Assembly: GCA_963730785.1 (NCBI GenBank)
Contig: CAVSTF010000006.1
Span: forward strand, 186,001 to 250,000
DNA length: 64,000 nt
Direction of reading: 5' to 3'
Origin: Bog-473 sp963730785
Lineage (GTDB): Bacteria; Actinomycetota; Acidimicrobiia; Acidimicrobiales; RAAP-2
A model generated the notes under the pieces. The model did not search any database, was not told the origin of the DNA, and saw only the letters and a list, made by a program, of their open reading frames with translations. The position numbers and the translations under genes are program-made. Below, piece by piece: positions 48,276 to 57,176 of this stretch (positions are counted from its first letter, which is position 1; each line of letters begins with the position of its first letter).

Positions 48276-48670
48276 TCGCCCAGTCTGGCCGAATTGGCGC
48301 AGGCCACCACCAGCAGCGCACCAGCCGGCACCACGAAGATCCCGATCAGGAACGTCACTGTGCCTAATGCGGCTCCAGCGAGGACGGCTCCGGTGAGGTT
48401 CCAAGCGACCACAAGAGCGAGTGTCCTGCCAGTCTTGGCATGGATCAGGAGGCTGGCCGCCGCCAGGCACGAAAGCAGCAAGGGCAGTGCCACCAGCAGC
48501 AGGATGCCGTGACCGTTGATCTGCACCAGCGTCGCCCTCACCGGTTGCGTGACGTTCGGATCGGTCCCCATGTATTGCTGGAATCCGATGGGAAGATAGA
48601 GCGCACCTGGCAGCAAGAGGGCGGCCCAGGTGATGGCACCCAAGAGGGGCGCCCACACTGATCGCGTCAC
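48230..48670 (-). CDS. small polytopic membrane protein
   Basis: Protein of 146 residues with four predicted membrane helices at about 8-30, 52-75, 82-100 and 105-128 (for example LLLVALPLLLSCLAAASLLI and FLIGIFVVPAGALLVVACA). No family recognised. The GTG start overlaps the epimerase stop (GTGA), and the 3' end overlaps the VOC gene, so it belongs to the TetR-led operon. Confidence 0.7.
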   Translation of the reverse strand: MTRSVWAPLLGAITWAALLLPGALYLPIGFQQYMGTDPNVTQPVRATLVQINGHGILLLVALPLLLSCLAAASLLIHAKTGRTLALVVAWNLTGAVLAGAALGTVTFLIGIFVVPAGALLVVACANSARLGEWSPRFPTSASASPT

Positions 48671-49599
48671 CTGACCGCGGCATCATGCTGAAAGTGGCGG
48701 CTGAGTTCGTTGGCATACTGCAGGCCCAGCGAATCACCGTGCCGAGCCAGCCATTCCGAAAGGGCAGTGGACCCGGTCGCTGGCCCATCGGTGTCGGCCA
48801 AGCCGTCGGCCATTGCGCGGTACTCGTCGGTGGTCAGGAGCACATCGTGCAGCGCCAAGCTGAGCACCCGCGAGAAGGCAGGGACGGACCAGCCCGGAAC
48901 ATGCACGAGGCGGGTCGAACTTCCCACGGCAGCACGGATTGACTCCACGAGCTCAACAAACGTCGGCCGCTCCGGACCCACGGCATCGGTAACGCTGTCC
49001 CAGGTCTCCGAACTCTTGAGCAGACACAACTGAGCCAAGTCATCAACATGGATGCCCCGGATCCGGTAGTCCCCTCGACCGCCGATGGCGAAGACGGGGA
49101 GGCGCCGAAGGAGCCAGGCGATGTTGTTAAGCAGCACCCCGTCACCACCAAAGAGAATGGCGGGCCGGAGAATGGCGTGTGACACCCCACTCTCGACCAG
49201 CGCCCGTTCGACCAATGCCTTGCCGCGGAAATAGGGGAAGGGCGACTCGAGGTGCGGATGCGTGATGCTCACGTGCACAATCCGCTGGACCCCGGCCCTC
49301 TTGGCCGCGTCGAAGAGGATCTTCGAGTTCGATACAGCCACGTCGTGATCAACCTGGCGATGAGCGAAACGCACCCAGTAGGTGTTGTACAGCGTCGTGA
49401 CACCTCGTAGGGAATCAACCAGGCCGGCTGGATCATCGAAGTCCAAGCCCCGGATCTCAACGGTCGTCCCCATCGGCGCCCGATCCGGATGCCCAGTGAT
49501 CGTGCGCACCTCTCGACCCGACTCGAGCAGCACTTGGGCGATGGCCGCTCCCGAGTAGCTGAAAGCGCCGGTGACGACATCGAGGCCGGTGTCGGTCAT
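48667..49599 (-). CDS. NAD(P)-binding epimerase/NmrA-like protein
   Basis: Short-chain-dehydrogenase-fold protein of 310 residues. The dinucleotide motif is VVTGAFSYSGAAIAQVL near 7, then RTITGHPDRAP, VHVSITHPH and ILRPAILFGGDG. The usual Tyr-Lys pair of SDR enzymes is not in its classic form, as in NmrA/complex I assembly-type members that bind NAD(P) without clear catalysis. It overlaps the TetR stop (ATGA). Part of the TetR-led operon. Confidence 0.85.
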   Translation of the reverse strand: MTDTGLDVVTGAFSYSGAAIAQVLLESGREVRTITGHPDRAPMGTTVEIRGLDFDDPAGLVDSLRGVTTLYNTYWVRFAHRQVDHDVAVSNSKILFDAAKRAGVQRIVHVSITHPHLESPFPYFRGKALVERALVESGVSHAILRPAILFGGDGVLLNNIAWLLRRLPVFAIGGRGDYRIRGIHVDDLAQLCLLKSSETWDSVTDAVGPERPTFVELVESIRAAVGSSTRLVHVPGWSVPAFSRVLSLALHDVLLTTDEYRAMADGLADTDGPATGSTALSEWLARHGDSLGLQYANELSRHFQHDAAVR

Positions 49600-50247
49600 G
49601 ACATCTCCGTCGGCCGCGTCGGACTCAGGGCTTGGAGGAGTCCGGCCAGATGCTTGGCGTGGGTGAACAGACCTAACGCTCGGGTGCGATCGCCTTCTAG
49701 GTGCGTCAGCATTTCGAGGCCGAGGTAGAGGGCGACGATGCCATAGGCCACGTCCTGAGTGGGTACCACCGAGGCCAATGGTGAATCGCCCAACGTTGTC
49801 TCGACCGCACGCTGCGCGAATTCGAACCACGGCCCCAAGCGAGACGAGACCTCGAGCGCCAGCCCAGGGGTGGATGACGCACCTGCGATCATCTCGACCA
49901 GCACAGTGACGTACCCGGCATCGAGATCCTCCCGGAAGATGTCCATGGCCACGTCAACCAGCTCGGTCGGCGACTCGACCCCGTCGATCGCCCTCCCGTA
50001 CTGCTCCATACGCAGGGCACTCACGGCATCGAGCGCAGCCAGCAGGAGGTTGGCGACGGATCCGTAGTGGTAAAAGATCAGGCCCTGATTGAGCCCCGAC
50101 GCGTTCGGCAATAGCCCGGGCACTCGTTCCGGTGAATCCATCAGCCTTGAGCGTCTCGATCGCCGCTTGGACCAACTGGTCCCGAGTCGCCGCCGACCGA
50201 GACGAGTCTCGATTGACGACCTGGCTCGAAATTCCCGATTTCGCCAT
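49596..50247 (-). CDS. TetR-family regulator, one frameshift
   Basis: Regulator of about 217 residues. The N-terminal HTH (TRDQLVQAAIETLKADGFTGTSARAIAERVG) and the rest (NQGLIFYHYGSVANLLLAAL) are in different frames joined near 50110; the HTH is at residues 20-65, and the recognition-helix region reads LNQGLIFYHYGS. The large ligand domain is intact. It leads an operon with the epimerase, membrane and VOC genes. An inverted repeat upstream at 50262-50279 is a good candidate for its own operator. Confidence 0.85.
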
Positions 50248-50261
50248 CTGGCCACCTCAAG

Positions 50262-50279
50262 TTTGAGTAAGTGCTCAAA
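50262..50279. promoter_or_regulatory. TetR operator of the 47.8-50.2 kb operon
   Basis: TTTGAG-TAAGTG-CTCAAA, a perfect six-base inverted repeat 15 bases before the tetR start. It overlaps a second half-site (CTCAAG) on its left. The size is right for a TetR dimer, so self-repression is likely. Confidence 0.6.
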
Positions 50280-50315
50280 GTATACGCACAAACTCTGACC
50301 TCGACAACAGAAGGC

Positions 50316-50828
50316 TCAGCTGTTGGGCAAAACCACTTCCAGTCGGCTTCGAACCTCCGACGCATCCACGCCGAGAGCGACCAGCAGCACCGCCGCTGGA
50401 TCGGGTGGTTGCAGAGCGAGGATCTGAGCCAGCACCTGCTGGGCCGTGACCTGGGACTTCCGGTGATTGGGCTTGACCGCATCCTCAAGCACCTTCTTGG
50501 CCGCCGGCGTCATACGGAGGCGATCTTTTGTCATGACGTCTCTGATTCTCGGCTTCTTTGGCACGGCGCGCATCGGCAGCGGGGGAGCGTCGGTGCCCGA
50601 TCCCAGCCCCAGGGTGCCCAAGGCTTCATGATCGAGCGATTCCAGGGCCTGGCGAGCTTGCTGCAGGCTCACGCCCAACAAGACTTCTGTCGCGGGGTCC
50701 CCCAACAAGGCGAGCAAGAGGTGATCGGTGCCCGTCCGGCGATCACCTCGCCGACGAGCCTCTTCAACGGCTTGCATGTAGGTCGACCAGACGTGATGCA
50801 CCTGGGGCGCAGCGGAATCTGTGGTCAC
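50316..50828 (-). CDS. Clp N-domain protein (ClpA/C N-terminal repeats without ATPase)
   Basis: Protein of 170 residues built from two Clp-N repeats: WSTYMQAVEEARRRGDRRTGTDHLLLALLG (as WSTYMQAVEEAR and GTDHLLLALLG) near 10-40 and RLRMTPAAKKVLEDAVKPN to QVLAQILALQP near 95-140. It has no AAA domain, so it is an adaptor-like or sensor protein and not a chaperone. The GTG at 50828 overlaps the stop of the HTH gene by four bases. Such small Clp-N proteins paired with short HTH regulators occur in many actinobacteria and probably modulate the regulator. Confidence 0.85.
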   Translation of the reverse strand: MTTDSAAPQVHHVWSTYMQAVEEARRRGDRRTGTDHLLLALLGDPATEVLLGVSLQQARQALESLDHEALGTLGLGSGTDAPPLPMRAVPKKPRIRDVMTKDRLRMTPAAKKVLEDAVKPNHRKSQVTAQQVLAQILALQPPDPAAVLLVALGVDASEVRSRLEVVLPNS

Positions 50829-51037
50829 GATGACTCCTTGTTGTATTTGGTGTGCACGGATTGGCGGGTAATGCCCAGAGCGTCGCCGATCTGCTGCCAC
50901 GACCAGCCCTTCTCCCGAGCCGACGCTACGTAGTTGGCCTCGACCCTCTCAGCCAGGCGATGGAGTGCCAACGAGGCGCGAAGGCCAGTTGCCGGGTCAT
51001 CCGACGAGAGATTCGCGCTGAGCTGCTCAATGTCCAT
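50825..51037 (-). CDS. small HTH regulator paired with the Clp-N protein
   Basis: DNA-binding protein of 70 residues. The HTH is REKGWSWQQIGDALGITRQ near 41-58, with VHTKYNK following. The N-terminal half is helical (LRASLALHRLAERVEANY), probably a dimer helix. Its stop overlaps the Clp-N gene start. Two palindromic sites lie just upstream of its start at 51042-51057 and 51069-51084, which is strong evidence of self-control. Confidence 0.85.
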   Translation of the reverse strand: MDIEQLSANLSSDDPATGLRASLALHRLAERVEANYVASAREKGWSWQQIGDALGITRQSVHTKYNKESS

Positions 51038-51041
51038 GGCT

Positions 51042-51057
51042 GTCAGTTTAAACTGAC
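51042..51057. promoter_or_regulatory. operator 1 of HTH/Clp-N pair (perfect 16-base palindrome)
   Basis: GTCAGTTTAAACTGAC reads identically on both strands. It starts five bases upstream of the ATG of the HTH gene, where repressor binding would block translation start or transcription. Confidence 0.75.
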
Positions 51058-51068
51058 GTGATCGATTT

Positions 51069-51084
51069 GTCAACCTAAACTGAC
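51069..51084. promoter_or_regulatory. operator 2 of HTH/Clp-N pair
   Basis: GTCAACCTAAACTGAC differs from operator 1 in three positions, all in one half. Its centre is 27 bases from that of operator 1. The right half TAAACTGAC is identical. Probably the promoter lies between or over the two sites. Confidence 0.65.
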
Positions 51085-51165
51085 ACAGCCGTTCGCCCAA
51101 CCGAAACCGCTCGAGATGGATGTCACGGACGCACGGTTCAGGCCCCCGGGCATCACCACGAACAA

Positions 51166-51462
51166 CTACGCGGTGAAGACGCCCTCGAAGTGCTCGACCA
51201 CCGGGAACGGGTCGTAGAAGTGATGCAGGAGTGAACGCCATTCCTGGTACGCCGCCGACTCCCGGAAGCCCACCAGGTGGTCGTCCAACGTGGCCCATTC
51301 CACCAACAACAAGAAGGTGTTGGGCCGCTCGATGCAGCGCTCAACCCGGAGTCCAACAAAGCCGGGACTGGCCGAGATGATCATCTTGGCCCGGGCCATC
51401 GTCTGCATGAAGTCCGATTCCTGGCCCGGGATGACTTCCAACAATGCGTGCTCGGTAATCAT
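51166..51462 (-). CDS. antibiotic biosynthesis monooxygenase (ABM) family protein
   Basis: Small dimeric barrel protein of 98 residues (EHALLEVIPGQESDFMQTM, GFVGLRVERCIERPN, LLVEWATLDDHLVGFRES, then FYDPFPVVEHFEGVF). It is of the ABM group and is not similar in detail to the one at 14917. The ATG overlaps the stop of the M20 gene by four bases, so it is the last gene of the carboxylase operon. Function unknown. Confidence 0.85.
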   Translation of the reverse strand: MITEHALLEVIPGQESDFMQTMARAKMIISASPGFVGLRVERCIERPNTFLLLVEWATLDDHLVGFRESAAYQEWRSLLHHFYDPFPVVEHFEGVFTA

Positions 51463-52639
51463 CGGGCCCGGGCCCCGCTCAACAACCGAGCCCGCAGTCC
51501 TGAATCAAGGGCGGCGTCAATGGCCGTCCAGGCCATGGCCACCGCGCCGTCCCGCACCGCTTGATCAGCCGACGGCGTGATGCAGGCCGCCGCGAATTCG
51601 TGCTGGTGGTTGACCGCCCCGTGCGTCTCGATGCCGATCAGCGGGTGGATGGTCGGCACGGCCAGTGAGACGTTGGCCATGTCGGTCGAGAAGGTGGGCA
51701 GGGGAGCGTCCTCGTCGTCGGCCTCGAAGGTCCGACCCAGGGCCTCGGCATTGATCCGGTAGGCGGCCACCAGCTCCGGGTCGGCCTCCATGTGCGAGTA
51801 CTCCGGCGACAGCTCCTCGTAGGTCACACTGCAACCCGAGGCCAGGGCGCCGGCATCGAAACAGGCCCGGATCCGCGGCTCCAGCAGCGTGCAAGCCCTC
51901 AATGGTCTTCGAACGCGCCATGAAGCGGCCGCTGACCCGCGCCGGAATCACGTTGGCGGCCTGGCCGCCCTGGCTGATCATGCCGTGGACCTGATCGCCG
52001 GGTGGCAGCTGTTGGCGCAACAGACCCAACGAGACCTGGGCGATCGTCATGGCATCGAGCGCATTGATGCCCTGCCAGGGGGCGGCCGAGGCATGGGCTT
52101 CCCGGCCCACGAAATGCACATCGAAATGAGAGACGGCCAGGCAGGCGCCGGTCAGCCGTTCGACCGACCAGGGGTGGACCATCATGGCGGCGTGGACGCC
52201 GTCGAAGGCGCCCCGGTCGAGCATCAGGACCTTGCCCCCGCCACCTTCTTCGGCCGGCGTGCCCAGTACCCGCACGGACAACCCGACCGAGTCAGCCACG
52301 GCCGCCAGGGCTAGCCCGGCCCCCACCGCGGCGGCGGCGATGATGTTGTGCCCGCAGGCGTGGCCGACATCGGGCAGGGCGTCGTATTCGGCGCAGACGG
52401 CCACCACGAGATCCCCGGAGCCCGAACGCGGACTCGAACGCGGTCGGAATGTCGTAGACGCCCTCCTCAACCGACAATCCGCCGGCCCGCAGGGCGTCAG
52501 CCACCGCCCGGGCCGAGACCGTCTCGTTGAAGCAAAGCTCAGGAGTCGAGTGGACCGAGTGGCTCAGGGCCACCAGATCGGCCAGATGCTCTTCAATGAC
52601 AGCAGCTGCGGTGTCCTTGGCTGCCGTCAGGGTGGTCAT
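51459..52639 (-). CDS. M20-family amidohydrolase/peptidase, frameshifted
   Basis: Metal-dependent amidohydrolase of about 393 residues. N-terminus EEHLADLVALSHSVHSTPEL, metal-binding EYDALPDVGHACGHN near 80, TPAEEGGGGKVLML near 125, and the dimerisation domain FVGREAHASAAPWQGINAL near 165. The C-terminal part (STDMANVSLAVPTIHP, HGAVNHQHEFA) carries the last metal ligand. Breaks near 52430 and 51905. The family acts on N-acyl amino acids, aminobenzoyl-glutamate or similar. It follows the carboxylase gene by four bases and overlaps the ABM gene. Confidence 0.85.
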
Positions 52640-52643
52640 GCCC

Positions 52644-54412
52644 CTATTCGATCACGGCCACGACGTCACCCGCGCCGACCGAGTCGCCGGCTGCCACCCG
52701 CACTTCCTTAATCACGCCTTCCTTTTCGGCATTGACGGCGTTTTCCATCTTCATCGCCTCCAAAAGGCAGATGGTCTGACCGACCTCGACGGCGTCGCCC
52801 ACGGCCACCAGCACCTTGACGATGGTGCCCTGCATGGGCACGGCCACCGTGCCCGATCCGCTCGCTGCCGCACCTGAAGCCGCCGCCCGCTTCGGGTCGA
52901 GCCGGCCCACGAGCCGCACCGGCGACCGGACCCAGGTCGGGTACCCACAACTTGACGGAGAAACGACGGCCGTCGACCTCGGCGGTGACGTCGCGCTGCA
53001 CCTGCGGGAATCTCGTCCTCGCCCACCGACGCCGGCCCAGGGTCGGCCTCGACCTTGAGCTCGCTCAGGTCCAGCGTGTTCTCGACCCAGTTGGTGGAGT
53101 GGGTGCCGCCGGCAAAGTCGGGATGGCTCAGAATGATGACGTCGGCCGGAATGGTGGTGCGCACGCCGGTAATGACGGTCTCATCCAAGGCCCGCAACAT
53201 GCGGCGGCGGGCCGACTCGCGGTCACCGGCCCACACGATCAGCTTGGCCACCAGGTTGTCGTAGTACTGCGAGACGGTGTCGCCGGACTCGTAACCGGCA
53301 TCGAGCCGGACGCCGGGGCCGGAAGGGGCGGTGAACTTGGTGATGGTGCCCGGTGAGGGCGAGAACTTGCCGCCGCTGGGGTCCTCGGCGTTGATGCGGA
53401 TCTCAATGGCGTGACCATTGCGCTGCACCTCGTCCTGGGTGAAGTCGATGGCCTCACCCGAGGCGATGCGGATCTGCCAAGCGACCAAATCGAGCCCAGT
53501 CACCAGTTCAGTGACCGGGTGCTCCACCTGCAGCCGGGTGTTCATTTCCAGGAAGTAGAACTCGCCGTCCTGGTAGAGGAATTCCACCGTGCCGGCGTTG
53601 TAGTAGCCGCAGGCCTCGGAGACCTTGACCGCCGCCGCGCCCATGGCCTGGCGGATTTCGTCGGGGAAGTTGGGCGCCGGGCTCTCCTCCACCAGCTTCT
53701 GGTGGCGGCGCTGGGCCGAGCAGTCGCGCTCGCCCAACCACAGCGTGTTGCCGTGCTGGTCGGCCAGGACCTGCATCTCGACGTGACGGGGCCAGTCCAG
53801 GTAGCGCTCGACGTAAATCTCGGGCCGGCCGAAGTAGGCCTGGGCCTCGCGGGCCGCCGACTCCATGGCCTCCGCGGCCTCGTCAGCCGCGGACTCGACC
53901 ACCTTCATGCCCCGACCGCCACCGCCGTAGGCGGCCTTGATAGCCAAGCGGCCACCCGACCTCTTCACCGAAGGCGATGACCTCGTCCGGCGACGTCAAG
54001 GGCTCCGAGCGCCCGGGCACACCCTGACACGCCCAGCCGCTTCAGCGGCGATGCGCGAGCTGATCTTGTCGCCCATGACCTCAATGGCTTCCGGCGGCGG
54101 CCCGATAAACGTCACGCCCCGATCGGTAATCGCCCGGGCGAAGTCCGTGTTCTCCGAGAAGAAGCCGTAGCCCGGGTGCACGCCGTCGGCCCCGCTCTTC
54201 TCGATGGCATCGAGGATGGCCTCGGTGTTGAGGTAGCTCTCGGCGGCCGTCTCGCCACCCAGGGCGTAGGCCTCGTCGGCCATGCGCACATGGAGCGCTT
54301 CCCGGTCGAGGTTGGAGTAGACGGCCACAGTGGCGATGCCCATCTCGCGGCAGGTCCGGATGACTCGGACTGCGATTTCGCCGCGGTTGGCGATGAGGAT
54401 CTTCTTCAGCAC
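52644..54412 (-). CDS. acyl-CoA carboxylase alpha subunit (biotin carboxylase + BCCP), frameshifted
   Basis: Biotin-dependent carboxylase subunit of about 590 residues, like AccA3 of actinobacteria. The biotin carboxylase domain shows KKILIANRGEIAVRVIR at the start, HPGYGFFSENTDFA, KAAYGGGGRGMKVV for ATP, EMNTRLQVEHPVTE and RINAEDPSGGKFSPSPG. The C-terminal biotin carrier domain has the biotin Lys in LEAMKMENAV near residue 555. Breaks near 54045, 53965, 53015 and 52925. The GTG start is at 54412. It is divergent from birA, which attaches its biotin. The carboxyltransferase beta subunit is not in the window. Confidence 0.9.
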
Positions 54413-54478
54413 GCTGGACCTTTCGAATACCCAGTTACCAGGGGTCCTCACATTCGCACGGACCCTAGGGTGTCTGCC

Positions 54479-55226
54479 ATGTGGGAGGTCCGGCGATTCG
54501 AGGAAATCGACTCCACCAACACCTACCTACGCACGGAGGCCCGGAATGGGGCGCCCGATGGCGTGGTGGCCGTGGCCGAGCACCAGACCGCCGGGCGGGG
54601 CCGCCTCGACCGCCGATGGGAGTCTCCGGCCGGGGCCTCACTCCTGTTCTCCGTGCTGTTGCGACCCCAACTCGACCCGGCCGAACTGCATCTCTGCACC
54701 GCCGCCGTGGCCCTGGCGGCCGCCGAGGCCTGCCGAGACAATGGCCGAACGTGAGCCCGGTCCTCAAGTGGCCCAATGACCTCCTGGTGGGGGAGTCCAA
54801 GCTGGCCGGCGTCCTGGCCGAGGCCGAATTCGAGGCCGGCAAGGTCAGCGCCGTCATCGTCGGCATCGGCCTCAACGTGGGCTGGCCCGGCCCCGAGGGC
54901 GTGGGCGGGTACCTGCCTGGACGACCTGGCCGCCACCCCGGTTGACCGGGACCAAGCTCCTCGAAGCCATCCTGAACGCCCTCACCCCACGCCGAGCCCA
55001 GCTCGACTCCCCGCCGGCCGCCGGCAGACTCGCCGCCGAGCTCCAGGAGCGCTGCGCCACCATCGGCCAGCAGGTCCGGATTGAGCTGGCCAGCGGTGAC
55101 ATCGTCGGCCGGGCCACCGGCATCAACGAGGCCGGGCACCTGATCGTCGAGACCCCGGACGGCACCCAGACCATCGCCGCCGGCGACGTGGTGCACCTGC
55201 CGACCGGGCGCCCGCCGAGCCCCTGA
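54479..55226 (+). CDS. birA: biotin-[acetyl-CoA carboxylase] ligase BirA, frameshifted
   Basis: Biotin protein ligase of about 248 residues without an N-terminal HTH, so not a repressor. EEIDSTNTYLR and HQTAGRGRLDRRWESPAG (the ATP/biotin loop) are near 10 and 38, and KWPNDLLVGESKLAGVLAE with GIGLNVGW near 95-130. The C-terminal SH3-like domain has EAGHLIVETPDGTQTI. Breaks near 54745 and 54925. It is divergent from the carboxylase subunit that it modifies, with 66 bases between, so the two could share control. Confidence 0.9.
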
Positions 55227-55243
55227 ACTAAAGTTTCCCCCTT

Positions 55244-56252
55244 ATGCGCCTTCTCGTCACCGGAGGTGCCGGATTCATCGGGTCCAACTTCGTCCGCTAC
55301 TGGGTGGAGCAGCATCCCGACGACCACGTCGTGGCCTACGACGTGCTCACCTACGCCGGCAACCGACCCAACCTGGCCGATGTCGAAGACAAGATCGTCT
55401 TCGTGCAAGGGCGACATCTGCGATGGCCCCTTGGCGGAAAAGACCCTGCGTGAGCAGGAGATCGACACCATCGTCAACTTCGCCGCCGAGTCCCACAACT
55501 CCCTGGCCGTGCTCAATCCGGGCCTGTTCTTCCGGACCAACGTGATTGGCACCCAGACCCTGCTCGAAGCGGCCCGCCAGGTCGGCATCAACCGCTTCCA
55601 TCACATCAGCACCTGCGAGGTCTACGGCGACCTCGCCCTCGATACCGACGAGGTCTTCACCGAGGACTCTCCCTATCGGCCCCGCACGCCCTACAACGCC
55701 TCCAAGGCCGGGTCGGACCATGCGGTGCGCGCCTACGGCGAGACCTACGAGCTGCCGATCACCATCACCAACTGCTCGAACAACTACGGCCCGTACCAGT
55801 TCCCCGAAAAGGTCATCCCGGTCTTCACCACCTTGGCCCTCGACGACAAGAACCTGACCCTGTACGCCACCACCGAAAACCGCCGGGAGTGGCTCCATGT
55901 CCGCGACCACTGCACGGCCATCGAGGCCGTCCTCCAACGGGGCAAGGTCGGCGAGACCTACCACGTGGGCAGTGGCGTCGAGGCCTCCATCATGGACATC
56001 GCCGACCTGGTGCTCAAGACCCTGGGCAAGCCCGACTCGCTCAAAGAGATCGTGCCCGATCGCCCCGGTCATGACCGCCGCTACCTGCTCGATTCGTCCA
56101 AGCTGCGCACCCAGCTCGGCTGGGCCCCCGAAATCTCATGGGAAGACGGACTGGCCGAGACGGTCGAGTGGTACGCCAACAATCGTGAATGGTGGGAGCC
56201 GTTGCGGGCCCGCGCCCCGGTCGTCGAAGGCGGCTGGGGTTCCTCGAGCTGA
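55244..56252 (+). CDS. rfbB: dTDP-glucose 4,6-dehydratase, one frameshift
   Basis: Extended SDR enzyme of about 335 residues that makes dTDP-4-keto-6-deoxyglucose. The NAD motif is TGGAGFIGSNFVRYW near 6, then FAAESHNSL, ISTCEVYGDLALD near 122, TPYNASKAGSDH with catalytic Tyr and Lys near 150, NCSNNYGPYQFPEK, and ENRREWLHVRDHC. Classic enzymes have STDEVYG; here Asp is Cys. The break at 55411 is one extra G in CAAGGGCGAC. It starts the sugar cluster with rfbD 11 bases after. Confidence 0.92.
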
Positions 56253-56263
56253 GCCGTACACCT

Positions 56264-57175
56264 ATGCGCGTACTGGTGACAGGAGCCGATGGTCAGCTGG
56301 GTCGTGACCTCCAGGACTGCCTGGCCGGACGCGTCCCCGACCGGCGGGCTCCGCTGCAGCCTGTTGGCTCCCGAAGGTCCACTCGACGGCCTGACCTATG
56401 AGGTCCTGGCCACCGATATCGGCAACATGCCGGTCAACGACCGCGACGCCGTCCAATTCACCTTCCACACCTTCCGGCCCGACGTGGTGCTCCATGGCGG
56501 GGCCATCACCGCCGTCGACGCCTGCGAGACCGAAGTCGACCTGGCCTATTCGGTCAACGCCGTCGGCACCCGCAATGTGGCCGAGGCGGCACGGGCCGTC
56601 GGCGCCCACGTCCTCTACGTCTCCACCGATTACGTCTTCGACGGCACGTCACCTCGCCCCTATCTCGAATGGGACGCCCCGAATCCCCAATCGGTCTACG
56701 GCGCTTCAGCAAGCTGGCCGGCGAGCGCGAATGCCCGCCCGGATCGACCATCGTGCGCACCTCGTGGGTCTGCGGCGCCCACGGCAAGAACATGGTCAAG
56801 ACGGCCCTTCGTCTGGCCGCCAGCGAGGGGCCACTCAAGTTCGTCAGTGACCAGCATGGCTCGCCGACCTTCACGGCCGACCTGGCCGCCGCCATCGTGA
56901 CGCTCGGCACCGACAAGCGTCCCGGTACCTTCCACGTCACCAACGCCGGCGCCACCACCTGGTGGGGCTTCGTGCGGGCCGTGCTGGCCGAAGCCGGCGC
57001 CGACCCGGAACGGGTGCTGCCCATCACGACGGCCGACTACCCACTGCCGGCCCCTCGCCCGGCCAACTCCGTGCTCGACAACGCTGCGCTCCGCCTTAGC
57101 GGGTTACCCACCATGCCCGACTGGCAGGATGGGTTGCGCAGGTTGGTCACTGCTCTCCAACACGAAGGGTCCTGA
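56264..57175 (+). CDS. rfbD: dTDP-4-dehydrorhamnose reductase, frameshifted
   Basis: SDR enzyme of about 300 residues for the last step to dTDP-L-rhamnose. The N-terminal NADPH motif is VTGADGQLGRDLQD. After a break near 56340 follow LATDIGNMPVNDRDAV, FRPDVVLHGGAITAVDACE and YVSTDYVFDG. After a second break near 56703 follow KLAGER, TIVRTSWVCGAHGKNMV and HGSPTFTADLA. The catalytic Tyr lies in the QSVYG segment just before the second break. It follows rfbB and precedes the UDP-glucose dehydrogenase by one base. Confidence 0.9.
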
Positions 57176-57176
57176 C

